From the NCBI RefSeq assembly GCF_001698815.1, contig NZ_LGSI01000020.1, positions 257,483 to 321,482 on the forward strand: a stretch of DNA of 64,000 bases, read 5' to 3'. Positions 8,261 through 17,075 of this stretch are shown here, one piece after another. The DNA comes from Pseudomonas syringae (lineage in GTDB: Bacteria > Pseudomonadota > Gammaproteobacteria > Pseudomonadales > Pseudomonadaceae). Under the pieces are notes generated by a model. It searched no databases. It was not told where the DNA came from and saw nothing but the letters and a program-made list of their open reading frames with translations. A program made the position numbers and the translations under genes. How positions within the stretch are numbered: position 1 is the first letter of the stretch; every line of letters starts with the position of its first letter.

Positions 8261-8917
8261 TCAGCTCAGACGCACCTGGCGGCGTTCCATCCAGGACGAC
8301 AGTTGCGTCAACATCGTGGTCAGGATCAGGTAGATCACAGCGGTAGCGATGAAGAACTGGAAGGGACGGAACGTCGTGGAAATAATCGTTTGCGCATACA
8401 GCGTCAGGTCGACCACGGTGATGGTGGACAGCAGTGACGTGTTTTTCAGCGCGGCAATGGCTTCGTTGGTCAACGGCGGCAGGATGATGCGGAACACCTG
8501 CGGCAGGACGATCCTGACCATGGTTTCCGGATGGCTCATGCCCAGCGCCTGTGACGATTCGAACTGGCCGTTGGGAATCGCCAGCAGCCCGGAGCGGATG
8601 ATCTCCGCCACGTAGGCGCCGCTGTTTAGGCCCAGCGCGATCACGCCCGCCATGAACGGCGAGGGGTTGATCCCCACTTGTGGCAGCCCGAAATAAATGA
8701 TGAACACCTGGATCAGCGCTGGCGTGCCACGGATGAACCACACGTAGAAGCTGGCGATGGCGCGCAGCAGCACCAAGTTGGAGCGCTTGCCCAGCACTGC
8801 GAGCAGACCGAAGATCCAGCTCAGGAAAATCGTCGCCACGGTTATGAGCAACACCACCCAGGCGGCTTCCATAAAGCCGGCACCATAAAGAGAGATGTCG
8901 CTGTACAGCTGACTCAT
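8261..8917 (-). CDS. Polar amino-acid ABC transporter permease (HisM/GlnP type)
   Basis: A 218-residue inner-membrane protein with about five hydrophobic segments and the EAA loop seen in ESSQALGMSHPETMVRIVLPQ, which contacts the ATPase. GGAGA lies eight bases before the ATG, and the start overlaps the ATPase stop codon (ATGA), so the two are translationally coupled. Only one permease gene is present; this family can act as a homodimer. Confidence 0.9.
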   Translation of the reverse strand: MSQLYSDISLYGAGFMEAAWVVLLITVATIFLSWIFGLLAVLGKRSNLVLLRAIASFYVWFIRGTPALIQVFIIYFGLPQVGINPSPFMAGVIALGLNSGAYVAEIIRSGLLAIPNGQFESSQALGMSHPETMVRIVLPQVFRIILPPLTNEAIAALKNTSLLSTITVVDLTLYAQTIISTTFRPFQFFIATAVIYLILTTMLTQLSSWMERRQVRLS

Positions 8918-9720
8918 TGCGGTTTCTCCAAGGCTGACCGGGTGATGTCTTCATGCAGGATGCGTTTGAGGAACTGGCGCAGGCGGTCGTTCTTCGGATT
9001 GCGCAGCACTTCTTCAGGCGGGCCGTCTTCGGCGATGCAGCCCTGATCGAAATACAGTACGCGGCTGGCGACGTCGCGGGCGAAGGCGATTTCGTGGGTC
9101 ACCAGCAACATGGTCATGCCTTCGGCGGCCAGCGAGGCGATCAGCGCCAGCACCTCACCGACCAGCTCTGGGTCCAGCGCCGAGGTTGCTTCGTCAAACA
9201 ACATGACCTTGGGCTTCATTGCCAGCGCACGGGCAATGGCGACGCGTTGTTGCTGGCCGCCGGACAATTTGCCGGGATACTGATGGCATTTGTCGAACAG
9301 TCCGACCTTGGTCAGCAGTGCTTCGCCCTCCTTGATGGCCTGGGCCTTGGGTACTTTGAGCACGCGCATCGGCGCTTCGATCACGTTCTGCAGCACCGTC
9401 TTGTGCGGCCAGAGGTTGTAGCTCTGGAACACCATGCCAATCTGCGCGCGCAACGCACGCAGTTGATTGGTGGTCGGTTGTGCCCGAGCACCGTCGCGAA
9501 AGTCGAAGGAGAAATCCTCGAACTCCATGAACCCGTGCTGGGGCATTTCCATGACGTTCAAGCAGCGCAGAAAGGTGCTTTTACCTGAACCGCTGGCGCC
9601 GATGATCGACACCACCTCGCCGGGATAAACGTCGAGTGCGACGTTTTTGAGCACATGCAAATCGCCGTAGCTTTTGCTCAGCTCTTTGATGCGCAGCATC
9701 GGTTTGACTGTTTGGGTCAT
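8914..9720 (-). CDS. Amino-acid ABC transporter ATP-binding protein
   Basis: Walker A GASGSGKST, the Q-loop MVFQSYNLWPH, the signature [19 protein letters not shown] and Walker B VMLFDEATSALDPE are all intact, as in GlnQ/HisP ATPases for polar amino acids. The open frame extends to 9789, but the ATG at 9718-9720 (MTQTVKPMLRI) follows the DUF1989 stop by four bases and gives the normal length of about 268 residues. It powers the permease encoded directly downstream. Confidence 0.9.
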   Translation of the reverse strand: MTQTVKPMLRIKELSKSYGDLHVLKNVALDVYPGEVVSIIGASGSGKSTFLRCLNVMEMPQHGFMEFEDFSFDFRDGARAQPTTNQLRALRAQIGMVFQSYNLWPHKTVLQNVIEAPMRVLKVPKAQAIKEGEALLTKVGLFDKCHQYPGKLSGGQQQRVAIARALAMKPKVMLFDEATSALDPELVGEVLALIASLAAEGMTMLLVTHEIAFARDVASRVLYFDQGCIAEDGPPEEVLRNPKNDRLRQFLKRILHEDITRSALEKPQ

Positions 9721-9724
9721 GAGG

Positions 9725-10360
9725 TCATTGCTCGGCGGGAAGAGGGTGGATGACCCAGGCGATGTCGCTGGGCTGACAACCGGTGCCATTGATTGGGGTG
9801 ATGTGCTGCGGGCACGCCGACAACACCACCATCACGTCCATTTCTGCCAGCAGCGTCACACTGTCGCCCGGCCGGGAGCGCGGCGGCACACGTTGCACGC
9901 TGCCGTCTTCGGCCACCGGAATGTTCATGAACAGGTTCAGTGAGGCGGGGGTGTAGCTGCACTGCAAGCCTTGTTCGGCGAGTGCTTCGTGGAAATTGTC
10001 GGTGCAGCTGCGGTGGTAGTCGATGCAACCCAGTTCTTGATAGATGGCGCCGTTGCATGGGCACAGGAGGGTGTCGTGACGTCCGGGGGAGGTGTCCTCG
10101 ACCAGCGTGAGCATCGGGCGACGCAGGTTGCTGACCAGAGTCATGCCCGTTTCGAAGAATATGTTGCTGTTGATCGAGCGGGTATGTTCCAGCGCGCTGC
10201 ACTCATTGCTGTCGGTCAGATTGACGGCCCAGGCGTCCACCACCTGGCTGCCGTGCAGGTTGATGATGCGGATGACCTCGCCCTTGCACAGCTTGATGGC
10301 GGTCCCGCGCGTGGCCTTCAGGATTTGCTGTAAATCGTCAGTGGGCGATAAAGGGGGCAT
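9725..10360 (-). CDS. DUF1989 (urea carboxylase-associated family) protein
   Basis: The 211-residue product matches the DUF1989 family as found near urea amidolyase, carboxylase and amino-acid transport genes: GTAIKLCKGEVIRIINLHGSQVVD at the start, then cysteine/histidine-rich motifs (PCNGAIY, DYHRSCTDNF) and a late MDVMVVLSACPQHITPING with likely metal-binding Cys and His residues. The ATG at 10358-10360 has GAGAGGA six bases upstream and was preferred to the earlier ATG at 10426. First gene of the operon with the ABC importer. The family has no assigned reaction known to me that applies here; an amidase- or carbamate-related role on the imported solute is inference only. Confidence 0.8.
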   Translation of the reverse strand: MPPLSPTDDLQQILKATRGTAIKLCKGEVIRIINLHGSQVVDAWAVNLTDSNECSALEHTRSINSNIFFETGMTLVSNLRRPMLTLVEDTSPGRHDTLLCPCNGAIYQELGCIDYHRSCTDNFHEALAEQGLQCSYTPASLNLFMNIPVAEDGSVQRVPPRSRPGDSVTLLAEMDVMVVLSACPQHITPINGTGCQPSDIAWVIHPLPAEQ

Positions 10361-10416
10361 GTCGTCCTCTCTTGCTCGAACAGATCGCAGAAGGATGTCA
10401 GTTCTGGTAGATTTCA

Positions 10417-10424
10417 GGTATACC
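10417..10424. promoter_or_regulatory. GGTATACC palindrome between divergent operons
   Basis: Second exact copy of the 8-base palindrome seen at 2464. It lies between the divergent starts of the DUF1989-ABC operon (10360) and the 2-hydroxyacid dehydrogenase (10483). The context reads GGTATACCAATGGAATGC; a related string TACCAATAAATGCAA precedes the aminotransferase at 31431. Candidate operator for a GntR regulator of the island. Confidence 0.4.
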
Positions 10425-10482
10425 AATGGAATGCAAGGTAAATGCCATTGTGTGATTTCCTCCGAAAAACGACGAGAGCCCC

Positions 10483-11418
10483 ATGAATCAATGCCTGATG
10501 CCGCAACCCATTCACGCCTGCGGGATAGAGACCCTGCGCGCCGCTGGCCTGGAGCCGCTGATCGGTGAGCAAGCGTGCCTGCGGGCGGATCCGCAACGGG
10601 TGGTGGCCGGCATATTGCGCAGTAGCCGCTTTGGACGCCTCGAGATAGAGCGCTTCAAAAACCTGCGCGTCATCGGGGTGCATGGCGCAGGCTTCGATAA
10701 TATCGACCTGGACGCGGCGCGGGATTTGCGCATTCCGGTGTTCAACACCCCCGGACGCAATGCTCGCTCGGTTGCCGAGCATGCGATTGCATTGATGTTC
10801 GCGCTGAGCAAGCAGCTGTTGCAAAGCGATCAGGCGGCCCGGGCCGGGGACATGGCGTTTCGTTTCCGGGCACAGTTGCGCGAGCTGCACGGTCAGCGCC
10901 TGGGGCTGGTGGGTTTCGGGGCGATCGGCAAGGCCACCGGGGCGTTGGCCCAAGCCTTGGGCATGCAGGTTCAGGTGTTCGCCCGTAGCGCCACCCACGA
11001 GCAATTGAATGCCCTGGGCATGCAGCGGGCAGAGAGTCTTCAGGCGCTACTCAATGGCAGCGATATCGTGTCCCTGCATCTGCCCTCGGTGCCGCAGACC
11101 TATCACCTGATCGGCGCCGAACAGTTACGCGAGATGAAACCCACGGCGTTGTTGATCAATACCGGGCGCGCGCCATTGGTGGATGAAGCCGCATTGATCG
11201 ATGCCTTGCATTCAGGTGTCATTGCCGGGGCGGGGCTGGACGTCTATGCCTTTGACACCATGCCCGCCGACTACTCGCTGCTGCACTCGCCCAACGTCCT
11301 GCTGACACCGCACACCGGCGCCTCCACTGAACAGTCGCTGATGCGGATGGCCTACGCCGTGACTGAAGGCGTGGTACATGTGCTGGCTGGCGGGGAGCCG
11401 CAAGATCGCTTGGCGTAG
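10483..11418 (+). CDS. D-isomer-specific 2-hydroxyacid dehydrogenase
   Basis: A 311-residue NAD-dependent dehydrogenase: Rossmann loop GFGAIG at residues 144-149, INTGRAPLVDE with the catalytic Arg at 229, and LTPHTGAST with the catalytic His at 277. The usual glutamate of the DVFxxEP motif appears as Asp 258 (DVYAFDTMP), a conservative but unusual change. Such enzymes interconvert 2-oxo acids and D-2-hydroxy acids, which fits an island that makes 2-oxo acids by transamination and oxidation of D-amino acids. It diverges from the ABC operon and ends four bases before the convergent AEC carrier gene. Confidence 0.85.
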   Translation: MNQCLMPQPIHACGIETLRAAGLEPLIGEQACLRADPQRVVAGILRSSRFGRLEIERFKNLRVIGVHGAGFDNIDLDAARDLRIPVFNTPGRNARSVAEHAIALMFALSKQLLQSDQAARAGDMAFRFRAQLRELHGQRLGLVGFGAIGKATGALAQALGMQVQVFARSATHEQLNALGMQRAESLQALLNGSDIVSLHLPSVPQTYHLIGAEQLREMKPTALLINTGRAPLVDEAALIDALHSGVIAGAGLDVYAFDTMPADYSLLHSPNVLLTPHTGASTEQSLMRMAYAVTEGVVHVLAGGEPQDRLA

Positions 11419-11422
11419 CGGC

Positions 11423-12322
11423 TCAGATCGCGCCGTTGAGCCACATCCACAACGGCAGGGTCACCGCCGACAGGATGGTCGACAGGCAGATGGCGGAGCT
11501 GGTTTTCTGGCTGTCCTCCAGCGAGCGGGCAAAGCCCAGTACGTTCACGCCGCAGGGATTGGCCGCCATCAGCACCAGCACGCCGCGCGGCAACCCGACG
11601 ATACCCAGCAGCATGCACGCCAGCAGCACCAACAACGGCAAGGCGATCAACTTGGCGAACGTGATCCCGACGGCGTACAGGCTCGGTCGTAGCTGATAAC
11701 CGGAGAGGTTGGCGCCCAGTACGATGAGCGCGCAGGGCAGCGCTGCCTGGGCCAGCCAGGTCGCCAATTGCAGACCCCAACCGGGCAGCGTCAGGTCCGA
11801 CAAGTTGACCGCCACACCCAGCAGCAACCCGATGATCATCGGGTTGGCCAGGCTCGACACAAGTGTTGCCGGCTTGAACGGTTCGGCCCCGGCGAAGCTG
11901 TTGTACAGGCTCTGGAAGCTGAACAGCAGCAAGCTGTGGACCGCCAGCACCGTGAACAACAGCACCAGGCCGCCGCTGCCGAACAGCGCGGCGACCATGG
12001 GAATGCCGATCAAGGCGTTGTTGCCGAACGCAGCGGTCAGGCCGAACGGCGTGGGACGCTTAATGAAGCGATGGGCGATCAGGTTGACCGTGGCAAACAC
12101 CAGCAGCGCCGGTACGAAATACGCCACCAGCACCTTTACGTTCAAACCGTCGTGCAGCGGCGCGTTGACCATCCCGGTGAACAGCACCATGGGCATGAAC
12201 AGCTTGAACGCCAGGTTGCCCAGCGCCTTGTTGGTCGGCGGATTGATTGCGCCACGGCGGGCAAGCACATAGCCAATGATGATTAGGAGAAAAATGGGCA
12301 GGATCGTTTGCGGGACAGACAC
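11423..12322 (-). CDS. AEC-family (auxin efflux carrier-like) membrane transporter
   Basis: About 299 residues with ten or so hydrophobic segments, beginning PQTILPIFLLIIIGYVLARRG, the usual N-terminus of AEC-family carriers; a conserved NPMIIGLLLG segment breaks a membrane helix in the middle. Bacterial members move malonate, malate, amino acids or related anions. The GTG at 12320-12322 with GAGG eight bases before it fits the family N-terminus better than the ATG at 12352. It diverges from the LysR gene at 12489, which probably controls it. Confidence 0.85.
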   Translation of the reverse strand: MSVPQTILPIFLLIIIGYVLARRGAINPPTNKALGNLAFKLFMPMVLFTGMVNAPLHDGLNVKVLVAYFVPALLVFATVNLIAHRFIKRPTPFGLTAAFGNNALIGIPMVAALFGSGGLVLLFTVLAVHSLLLFSFQSLYNSFAGAEPFKPATLVSSLANPMIIGLLLGVAVNLSDLTLPGWGLQLATWLAQAALPCALIVLGANLSGYQLRPSLYAVGITFAKLIALPLLVLLACMLLGIVGLPRGVLVLMAANPCGVNVLGFARSLEDSQKTSSAICLSTILSAVTLPLWMWLNGAI

Positions 12323-12402
12323 GGCGCGCGCCTCAGGAAAAAGTGCGCGCATTATTACCGCGCCGGTTCGCGGCTGTCAGCGTGATCCTCAGGTTTATTT
12401 AT

Positions 12403-12420
12403 CAATTGGCATACTAATTG
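12403..12420. promoter_or_regulatory. LysR-type dyad between AEC carrier and LysR gene
   Basis: CAATT (12403-12407) and AATTG (12416-12420) form an inverted repeat in the divergent intergenic region, consistent with the T-N11-A style binding sites of LysR regulators, here probably autoregulating the gene at 12489 and controlling the AEC gene. Confidence 0.4.
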
Positions 12421-12488
12421 CTATCGACCTATAACGTATTGTTAAGCGTCGGCCGCTATGGGGCGCAATTCGGCAAAGAGGAAGTTGA

Positions 12489-13409
12489 ATGCAGTCGCTC
12501 AATCTGCGGCAGATCGAAGTGTTCCGCGCGGTGATGATCACCGGCTCCATCAGCGGCGCGGCACAGCTACTGCTGGTCTCGCAGCCTGCTGTCAGCCGTA
12601 TGCTCTCGCACACCGAGGTGCGCATTGGCTTTCAACTGTTCGAACGGGTCAAGGGCCGGTTGTATCCTTCGCCCGAGGCCCGGCGTTTGTTTGCCGACGT
12701 CGAATCGGTCTACCGCGACATCCAGAGGGTAAACACCACGCTGCACGATCTGGTGCAGCAGCGTCATGGGGTCCTGCGCATTGCCAGCAGCCCCAGCCTG
12801 GGCCATCAACTGGTGCCCGATGCCATCGCCGCGTTCAGGCGCTGCAACGCCGACATTCGTGTCAGTCTTGAGTGCTTGCGCCATGTGTTGCTGCGCGACA
12901 GGCTGCTGGATCAGCAGGCTGACCTCGGTATCTCGCTGTTTCCGATCGATCACCCTAATTTGCGTGCCGTGCCGCTGAGCGACATCCGGGTACTGGTGGT
13001 GTGTCCTGCCGATCATCCGCTGACCCATGTGCCGCAGGACGAGCTGCCCCAGGCGCTGGCTGATTCGCCCTTCATCGGCTACCCGGCGGACACTCCTTTT
13101 TTCAGTTTCATGAAGCCTGCGTTCGAGCGCGTAGGCCTGGCGTATCGCCCGGACATCCATGTTGACTCGCCCCACCATGCTTGTGCGCTGGTGAAAAACG
13201 GTGCGGGTTTCTCGGTGGTCGACGAAATTTCCTGGCGCGCCTCCGGTACCGAACGCATGGCGGTGTTGCCCTTGCTGGCCGACGAGCGCCTGACGGTCAG
13301 CCTGGTGCACCTGCGTCGCGAACCGCTGGCGCAAGTGGCCCACGGTTTTGTCGAACACCTGCGTGGCACCCTCGGTGGCAACGGGTTTGAACTGTTCGGC
13401 ATGGATTAA
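12489..13409 (+). CDS. LysR-family transcriptional regulator
   Basis: A 306-residue regulator with an N-terminal winged helix (NLRQIEVFRAVMITGSISGAAQLLLVSQPAVSRMLSH) and a two-lobed effector domain (LRIASSPSLGHQLVPDAIAAFR onward). Gene order suggests two possible targets: the divergent AEC carrier and the downstream D-carbamoylase operon, which begins 125 bases after its stop in the same direction. The effector is probably an N-carbamoyl or free D-amino acid, by context only. Confidence 0.9.
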   Translation: MQSLNLRQIEVFRAVMITGSISGAAQLLLVSQPAVSRMLSHTEVRIGFQLFERVKGRLYPSPEARRLFADVESVYRDIQRVNTTLHDLVQQRHGVLRIASSPSLGHQLVPDAIAAFRRCNADIRVSLECLRHVLLRDRLLDQQADLGISLFPIDHPNLRAVPLSDIRVLVVCPADHPLTHVPQDELPQALADSPFIGYPADTPFFSFMKPAFERVGLAYRPDIHVDSPHHACALVKNGAGFSVVDEISWRASGTERMAVLPLLADERLTVSLVHLRREPLAQVAHGFVEHLRGTLGGNGFELFGMD

Positions 13410-13533
13410 CACCAGGTTAACCATCGTCGACGTATTGGCATGCGACAGGCGGGGACGACCCTCCCACAATGACCCCTAAGCACTGCACCAGGGTTTGCCG
13501 GCACCGAGCCGGTCTCGTGAGAGGACATGCGAC

Positions 13534-14457
13534 ATGCGCGAAATCATCATCGGCGGCGCCCAGTTGGGCGCCATCCAGAAAACTGACGCCAGGGCCACTG
13601 TGGTCCAGCGCATGTTGGTGCTGCTGGAGCAGGCCCGGCGGCAGGGGTGTGAACTGGTGGTGTTCCCGGAGCTTGCGTTGACGACATTTTTCCCGCGCTG
13701 GTTCATGCCGGATCAGCAGGAGGTCGACACCTGGTTCGAGCGTGAAATGCCCAGCGATGTCACCCGCCCATTGTTCGACTTCTCCCGTGAGCACGGCATC
13801 GCGATCTCCTTTGGCTACGCCGAACTGACACCCGAGGGCCAGCATTTCAACACCTCGATCCTCACTGATCGCCAGGGCAACATCGTTGGCAAGTACCGCA
13901 AAGTGCATTTGCCTGGCCACGTCGAGTTCGACACGGAACGCGATTTCCAGCACTTGGAAAAACGTTATTTCGAACCTGGCGACCTGGGCTTCCCGACCTG
14001 GGAAACCCAGGGGGCGGTGATGGGCATGTGCATCTGCAATGACCGACGTTGGCCAGAAACCTATCGAGTCATGGGCTTGCAAGGCGTTGAGCTGATTACC
14101 CTGGGCTACAACACACCGTCGATCAATTCGCAGAAGCGTGGCGAAGGCGAAGAGCATCGGCTGTTTCATTCTGAATTGTGCATGCAGGCCGGGGCCTACC
14201 AGAACGCAACCTGGGTCGTCGGAGTCGCCAAGGCTGGAGTCGAAGACGGCTTCCCGCTGATGGGCGGCAGCGTCATCGTCGATCCCAACGGTTTCGTCGT
14301 GGCCAGGGCGCAAGGGCAGGGCGATGAACTGATCGTGCATGCCTGCGACATGGATTTGTGCACGTTTGGCAAGACCACGATCTTCGATTTCGCCCGCCAT
14401 CGACGCATCGAACACTACGGCATCATCACCCGTCAGACCGGCGTCGAACGCCCCTGA
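13534..14457 (+). CDS. N-carbamoyl-D-amino acid hydrolase (D-carbamoylase)
   Basis: A nitrilase-superfamily enzyme that hydrolyses N-carbamoyl-D-amino acids to the free D-amino acid, CO2 and ammonia. The Glu-Lys-Cys triad is present: Glu46 in VFPELALTTFFPRW, Lys123 in GKYRKVHLPGH and Cys168 in CICNDRRWPET. Long stretches (FPELALTTFFPRW, FQHLEKRYFEPGDLGFP, NDRRWPETYRVMGL, GYNTP) match the well-studied Agrobacterium D-carbamoylase, so specificity for the D form is a firm call. The ATG at 13534 has GAGAGGA upstream and gives the family length (307 residues). First gene of a run continuing into the transaminase 16 bases later. Confidence 0.92.
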   Translation: MREIIIGGAQLGAIQKTDARATVVQRMLVLLEQARRQGCELVVFPELALTTFFPRWFMPDQQEVDTWFEREMPSDVTRPLFDFSREHGIAISFGYAELTPEGQHFNTSILTDRQGNIVGKYRKVHLPGHVEFDTERDFQHLEKRYFEPGDLGFPTWETQGAVMGMCICNDRRWPETYRVMGLQGVELITLGYNTPSINSQKRGEGEEHRLFHSELCMQAGAYQNATWVVGVAKAGVEDGFPLMGGSVIVDPNGFVVARAQGQGDELIVHACDMDLCTFGKTTIFDFARHRRIEHYGIITRQTGVERP

Positions 14458-14473
14458 CATGGAGACAGCGACC

Positions 14474-15328
14474 ATGCGCAGCGTGTACCTGAACGGGACT
14501 TTCGTCCCTGGAAACGAAGCGAAGATTTCAGTCTTCGACCGTGGCTTCATGTTCGCCGACGGTATCTACGAAGTGACCGCCGTGCTGCAAGGCAAGCTGG
14601 TGGATTTCGACCTGCACCTTGCGCGTCTGGCGCGCTCGCTGGAGGGGCTGGGCCTGGATTTGCCACTCGACCATGCGCAATTGCTGGCCATTCACCGGGA
14701 ACTGATCGCGCGCAACCAGTTGCACGAAGGGCTGGTGTACCTGCAAGTCACGCGCGGCGTCGAGGACCGCAACTTCCTGTATCCGCCAGCTGGCAGCCCG
14801 CTGACGGTGGTGCTGTATACCCAGGCCAAGGTGGTGATCGATAGCCCGCTGGCCAAGCGCGGCATGAACATCATCGGCGTGCCCGATTTGCGCTGGGGCC
14901 GCAGCGATATCAAGACCACCCAGTTGCTCTACGCCTGTATGGCCAAAGAACAGGCCAGGGCACAGGGCGCCGACGATGCATGGCTGGTGAAGGATGGCTG
15001 GGTCACCGAAGGCACGTCCAACAACGCGTTCATCATCACCCACGACGGCGCCGTGGTGACCCGCGAGCTGTCCCGCGCGTTGTTGCCCGGCATCACCCGT
15101 GGCGCGTTGATCGCACTGCTCAAAGAACATGACCTGCGCCTTGAAGAGCGCGGCTACACCCTTCAAGAGGCGCAAACCGCCGCCGAAGCGTTCATCACCT
15201 CGTCCACCTCGTTTGTGTACCCGGTGGTCAGCATCGACGGCCAGCCGGTGGGCGATGGCAAACCCGGTGCGCGGACCCAACACCTGCGCCAGTTGTACAT
15301 CGATCATGCGCTTGCGGTGCTTGTCTAG
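14474..15328 (+). CDS. dat: D-amino acid transaminase
   Basis: Fold-type IV PLP enzyme of the D-alanine aminotransferase family, 284 residues: YLNGTFVP at the start, VFDRGFMFADGIYEV, the QVTRGVEDRNF segment, Schiff-base lysine at about residue 147 (RSDIKTTQLLYACMAK), and EGTSNNAFII. It would transfer the amino group from D-amino acids to 2-oxo acids. The ATG at 14474 is chosen because GGAGA sits eight bases upstream. Its place directly behind the D-carbamoylase gives an obvious two-step route from N-carbamoyl-D-amino acid to 2-oxo acid. Confidence 0.9.
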   Translation: MRSVYLNGTFVPGNEAKISVFDRGFMFADGIYEVTAVLQGKLVDFDLHLARLARSLEGLGLDLPLDHAQLLAIHRELIARNQLHEGLVYLQVTRGVEDRNFLYPPAGSPLTVVLYTQAKVVIDSPLAKRGMNIIGVPDLRWGRSDIKTTQLLYACMAKEQARAQGADDAWLVKDGWVTEGTSNNAFIITHDGAVVTRELSRALLPGITRGALIALLKEHDLRLEERGYTLQEAQTAAEAFITSSTSFVYPVVSIDGQPVGDGKPGARTQHLRQLYIDHALAVLV

Positions 15329-15332
15329 ACGC

Positions 15333-15356
15333 TGCACGCCACGGCTCAGGCGTGCA
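15333..15356. other. Hairpin between transaminase and transporter genes
   Basis: TGCACGCC (15333-15340) and GGCGTGCA (15349-15356) form a perfect 8-bp stem with an 8-base loop just after the transaminase stop. No T-run follows, so it is not a simple intrinsic terminator; it may adjust expression or mRNA stability between the two halves of the cluster. Confidence 0.4.
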
Positions 15357-15441
15357 CAGACACGCCGGGCTTGCCACGCCATTTGCACCAAGCAGCACGA
15401 CTGCCGACACCGACCGTAGCCATCTGTAAGGAGTGTTGAGC

Positions 15442-17040
15442 ATGACATCACGACCAACCCGCGCCCTGATTTCCCGCCTCTTGATGCCCATCGGCCTGGC
15501 CCTTGCGCTCAATGCGCCTTTCACCCTGGCCGCCGAGAAAACCCTGCATGCGGTGATGTCCTCATCCCTGCGAGTGCTTGATCCCATCGCCACCACGGCG
15601 CAGATCACCCGCAATCACGCTTACATGATCTACGACACGCTGATTGGCATGGATGAGCACTTCGTGCCCCAGCCGCAAATGGCTGACTGGACTGTGTCTG
15701 CAGATGGCCTGACGTACACCTTCACGCTGCGTGACGGCTTGCTATGGCATGACGGCAAACCGGTGACAGCCACCGATTGCGTCGCCTCGCTCAAGCGTTG
15801 GGCGCGCTTCGACGTCGGCGGCCAGTTGATGATGAAGTACACCGCTGGCATCGTCGCCACCGATGACAAGACCATCACCCTGACCCTGGCCAAACCGTTC
15901 GGCTACGTGCTGCAACTGCTGGCCAAGCCGTCTTCGGTGGCGGCGTTCATGATGCCCGAACGTGTTGCCACCATCGCCGATGGCAAGACCATCAGCGACT
16001 ACACCGGCTCCGGGCCGTATGTGTTCGTCGCCAAGGAGTTCGATCCCGGCAACCGGGTGGTCTACGAAAAATTCAAGCAGTACGTCCCGCGCAAAGAGCC
16101 AGCCAGCGGTACTGCCGGGGGCAAGGTGGTCAAGGTTGACCGCGTCGAGTGGATCAACATGCCCGACCGCATGACCGCGATCAACGCGCTGTCTTCCGGC
16201 GATATCGATTTCATCGAACAACTGCCCATCGACCTGCTGCCGATGGTGCAGGCCGACGATCACCTCAAGTCCGGTGTGCTGAGCAAGTTGGGGTCGATGA
16301 CCGGGGGGCGCATGAACTTCCTTTACCCGCCGTTCAACAACCCCGACATCCGTCGCGCCGCCTTGTTGGCGATGAACCAGAAGGATGTGCTCGATGCGCT
16401 GGTCGGCAACCCCGAGTACTTCAAGCAATGCGCTTCGGTGTTCGGTTGCGGGACCACGCTTGAAACCGAGGCGGGCGGCGAATCGCTGACCACCGGCGGC
16501 AATCTGGAAGCTGCACGTGCGCTGCTGAAAAAAGCCGGTTACGACGGCACGCCCGTGGTGATCATGCAGCCGACCGACGTCCCAAGTCAGGCGCCGCAGC
16601 CGGTGGTAGTGGCGCAAGCGTTGCGCAAGGCTGGCTTCAACGTCGATCTGCAACCGATGGACTGGCAAACACTGGTCTCGCGCCGAGCCAACCAAAATCC
16701 ACCCGCGCAAGGTGGCTGGAACCTGTTCTTCACCTATTGGAACGCCGAGACCATCTGGAACCCGGTGGTCAATCCGATGCTCGACGGTGGCGGGCAGAAG
16801 GGCGCTTGGTTCGGCTGGCCGACCGATCCGCAGATGAACCAGTTGCGGGTGGATTTCGCCACTGCCACCGATCCGGCAAAGCAGAAGGAAATCGCCGTCG
16901 ACATCCAGAAACGCGCCATGGATCAGGTCAGCTACATCCCGCTGGGTCAGTACTTTGACGTCGCCGCCTGGAACAGCCGCATCAGCCACTTGATGACCGG
17001 GCCGTCTACGGTGTTCTGGAACGTCGAAAAAGCTGACTGA
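15442..17040 (+). CDS. Dipeptide/oligopeptide ABC transporter periplasmic binding protein (SBP family 5)
   Basis: A 532-residue family 5 solute-binding protein with a signal peptide (cleaved near LAAEKT). Family hallmarks include YTFTLRDGLLWHDGKPVTATD and the late GWNLFFTYWNAETIWNPVVNP. The ATG at 15442 with AAGGAG eight bases upstream was preferred to the in-frame ATG nine bases earlier. It captures the substrate for the two permeases and the fused ATPase that follow. Context with D-aminoacylase and D-carbamoylase suggests N-acyl- or N-carbamoyl-D-amino acids, or D-residue peptides, as ligand. Confidence 0.9.
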   Translation: MTSRPTRALISRLLMPIGLALALNAPFTLAAEKTLHAVMSSSLRVLDPIATTAQITRNHAYMIYDTLIGMDEHFVPQPQMADWTVSADGLTYTFTLRDGLLWHDGKPVTATDCVASLKRWARFDVGGQLMMKYTAGIVATDDKTITLTLAKPFGYVLQLLAKPSSVAAFMMPERVATIADGKTISDYTGSGPYVFVAKEFDPGNRVVYEKFKQYVPRKEPASGTAGGKVVKVDRVEWINMPDRMTAINALSSGDIDFIEQLPIDLLPMVQADDHLKSGVLSKLGSMTGGRMNFLYPPFNNPDIRRAALLAMNQKDVLDALVGNPEYFKQCASVFGCGTTLETEAGGESLTTGGNLEAARALLKKAGYDGTPVVIMQPTDVPSQAPQPVVVAQALRKAGFNVDLQPMDWQTLVSRRANQNPPAQGGWNLFFTYWNAETIWNPVVNPMLDGGGQKGAWFGWPTDPQMNQLRVDFATATDPAKQKEIAVDIQKRAMDQVSYIPLGQYFDVAAWNSRISHLMTGPSTVFWNVEKAD

Positions 17041-17075
17041 TCGCCGCGACATGATGCTTGCCTCTGGAGGCTTCG

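Noticed and set aside
13417-14550. 377-codon open frame on the minus strand
   Set aside because: Antisense to the D-carbamoylase with its full catalytic triad.
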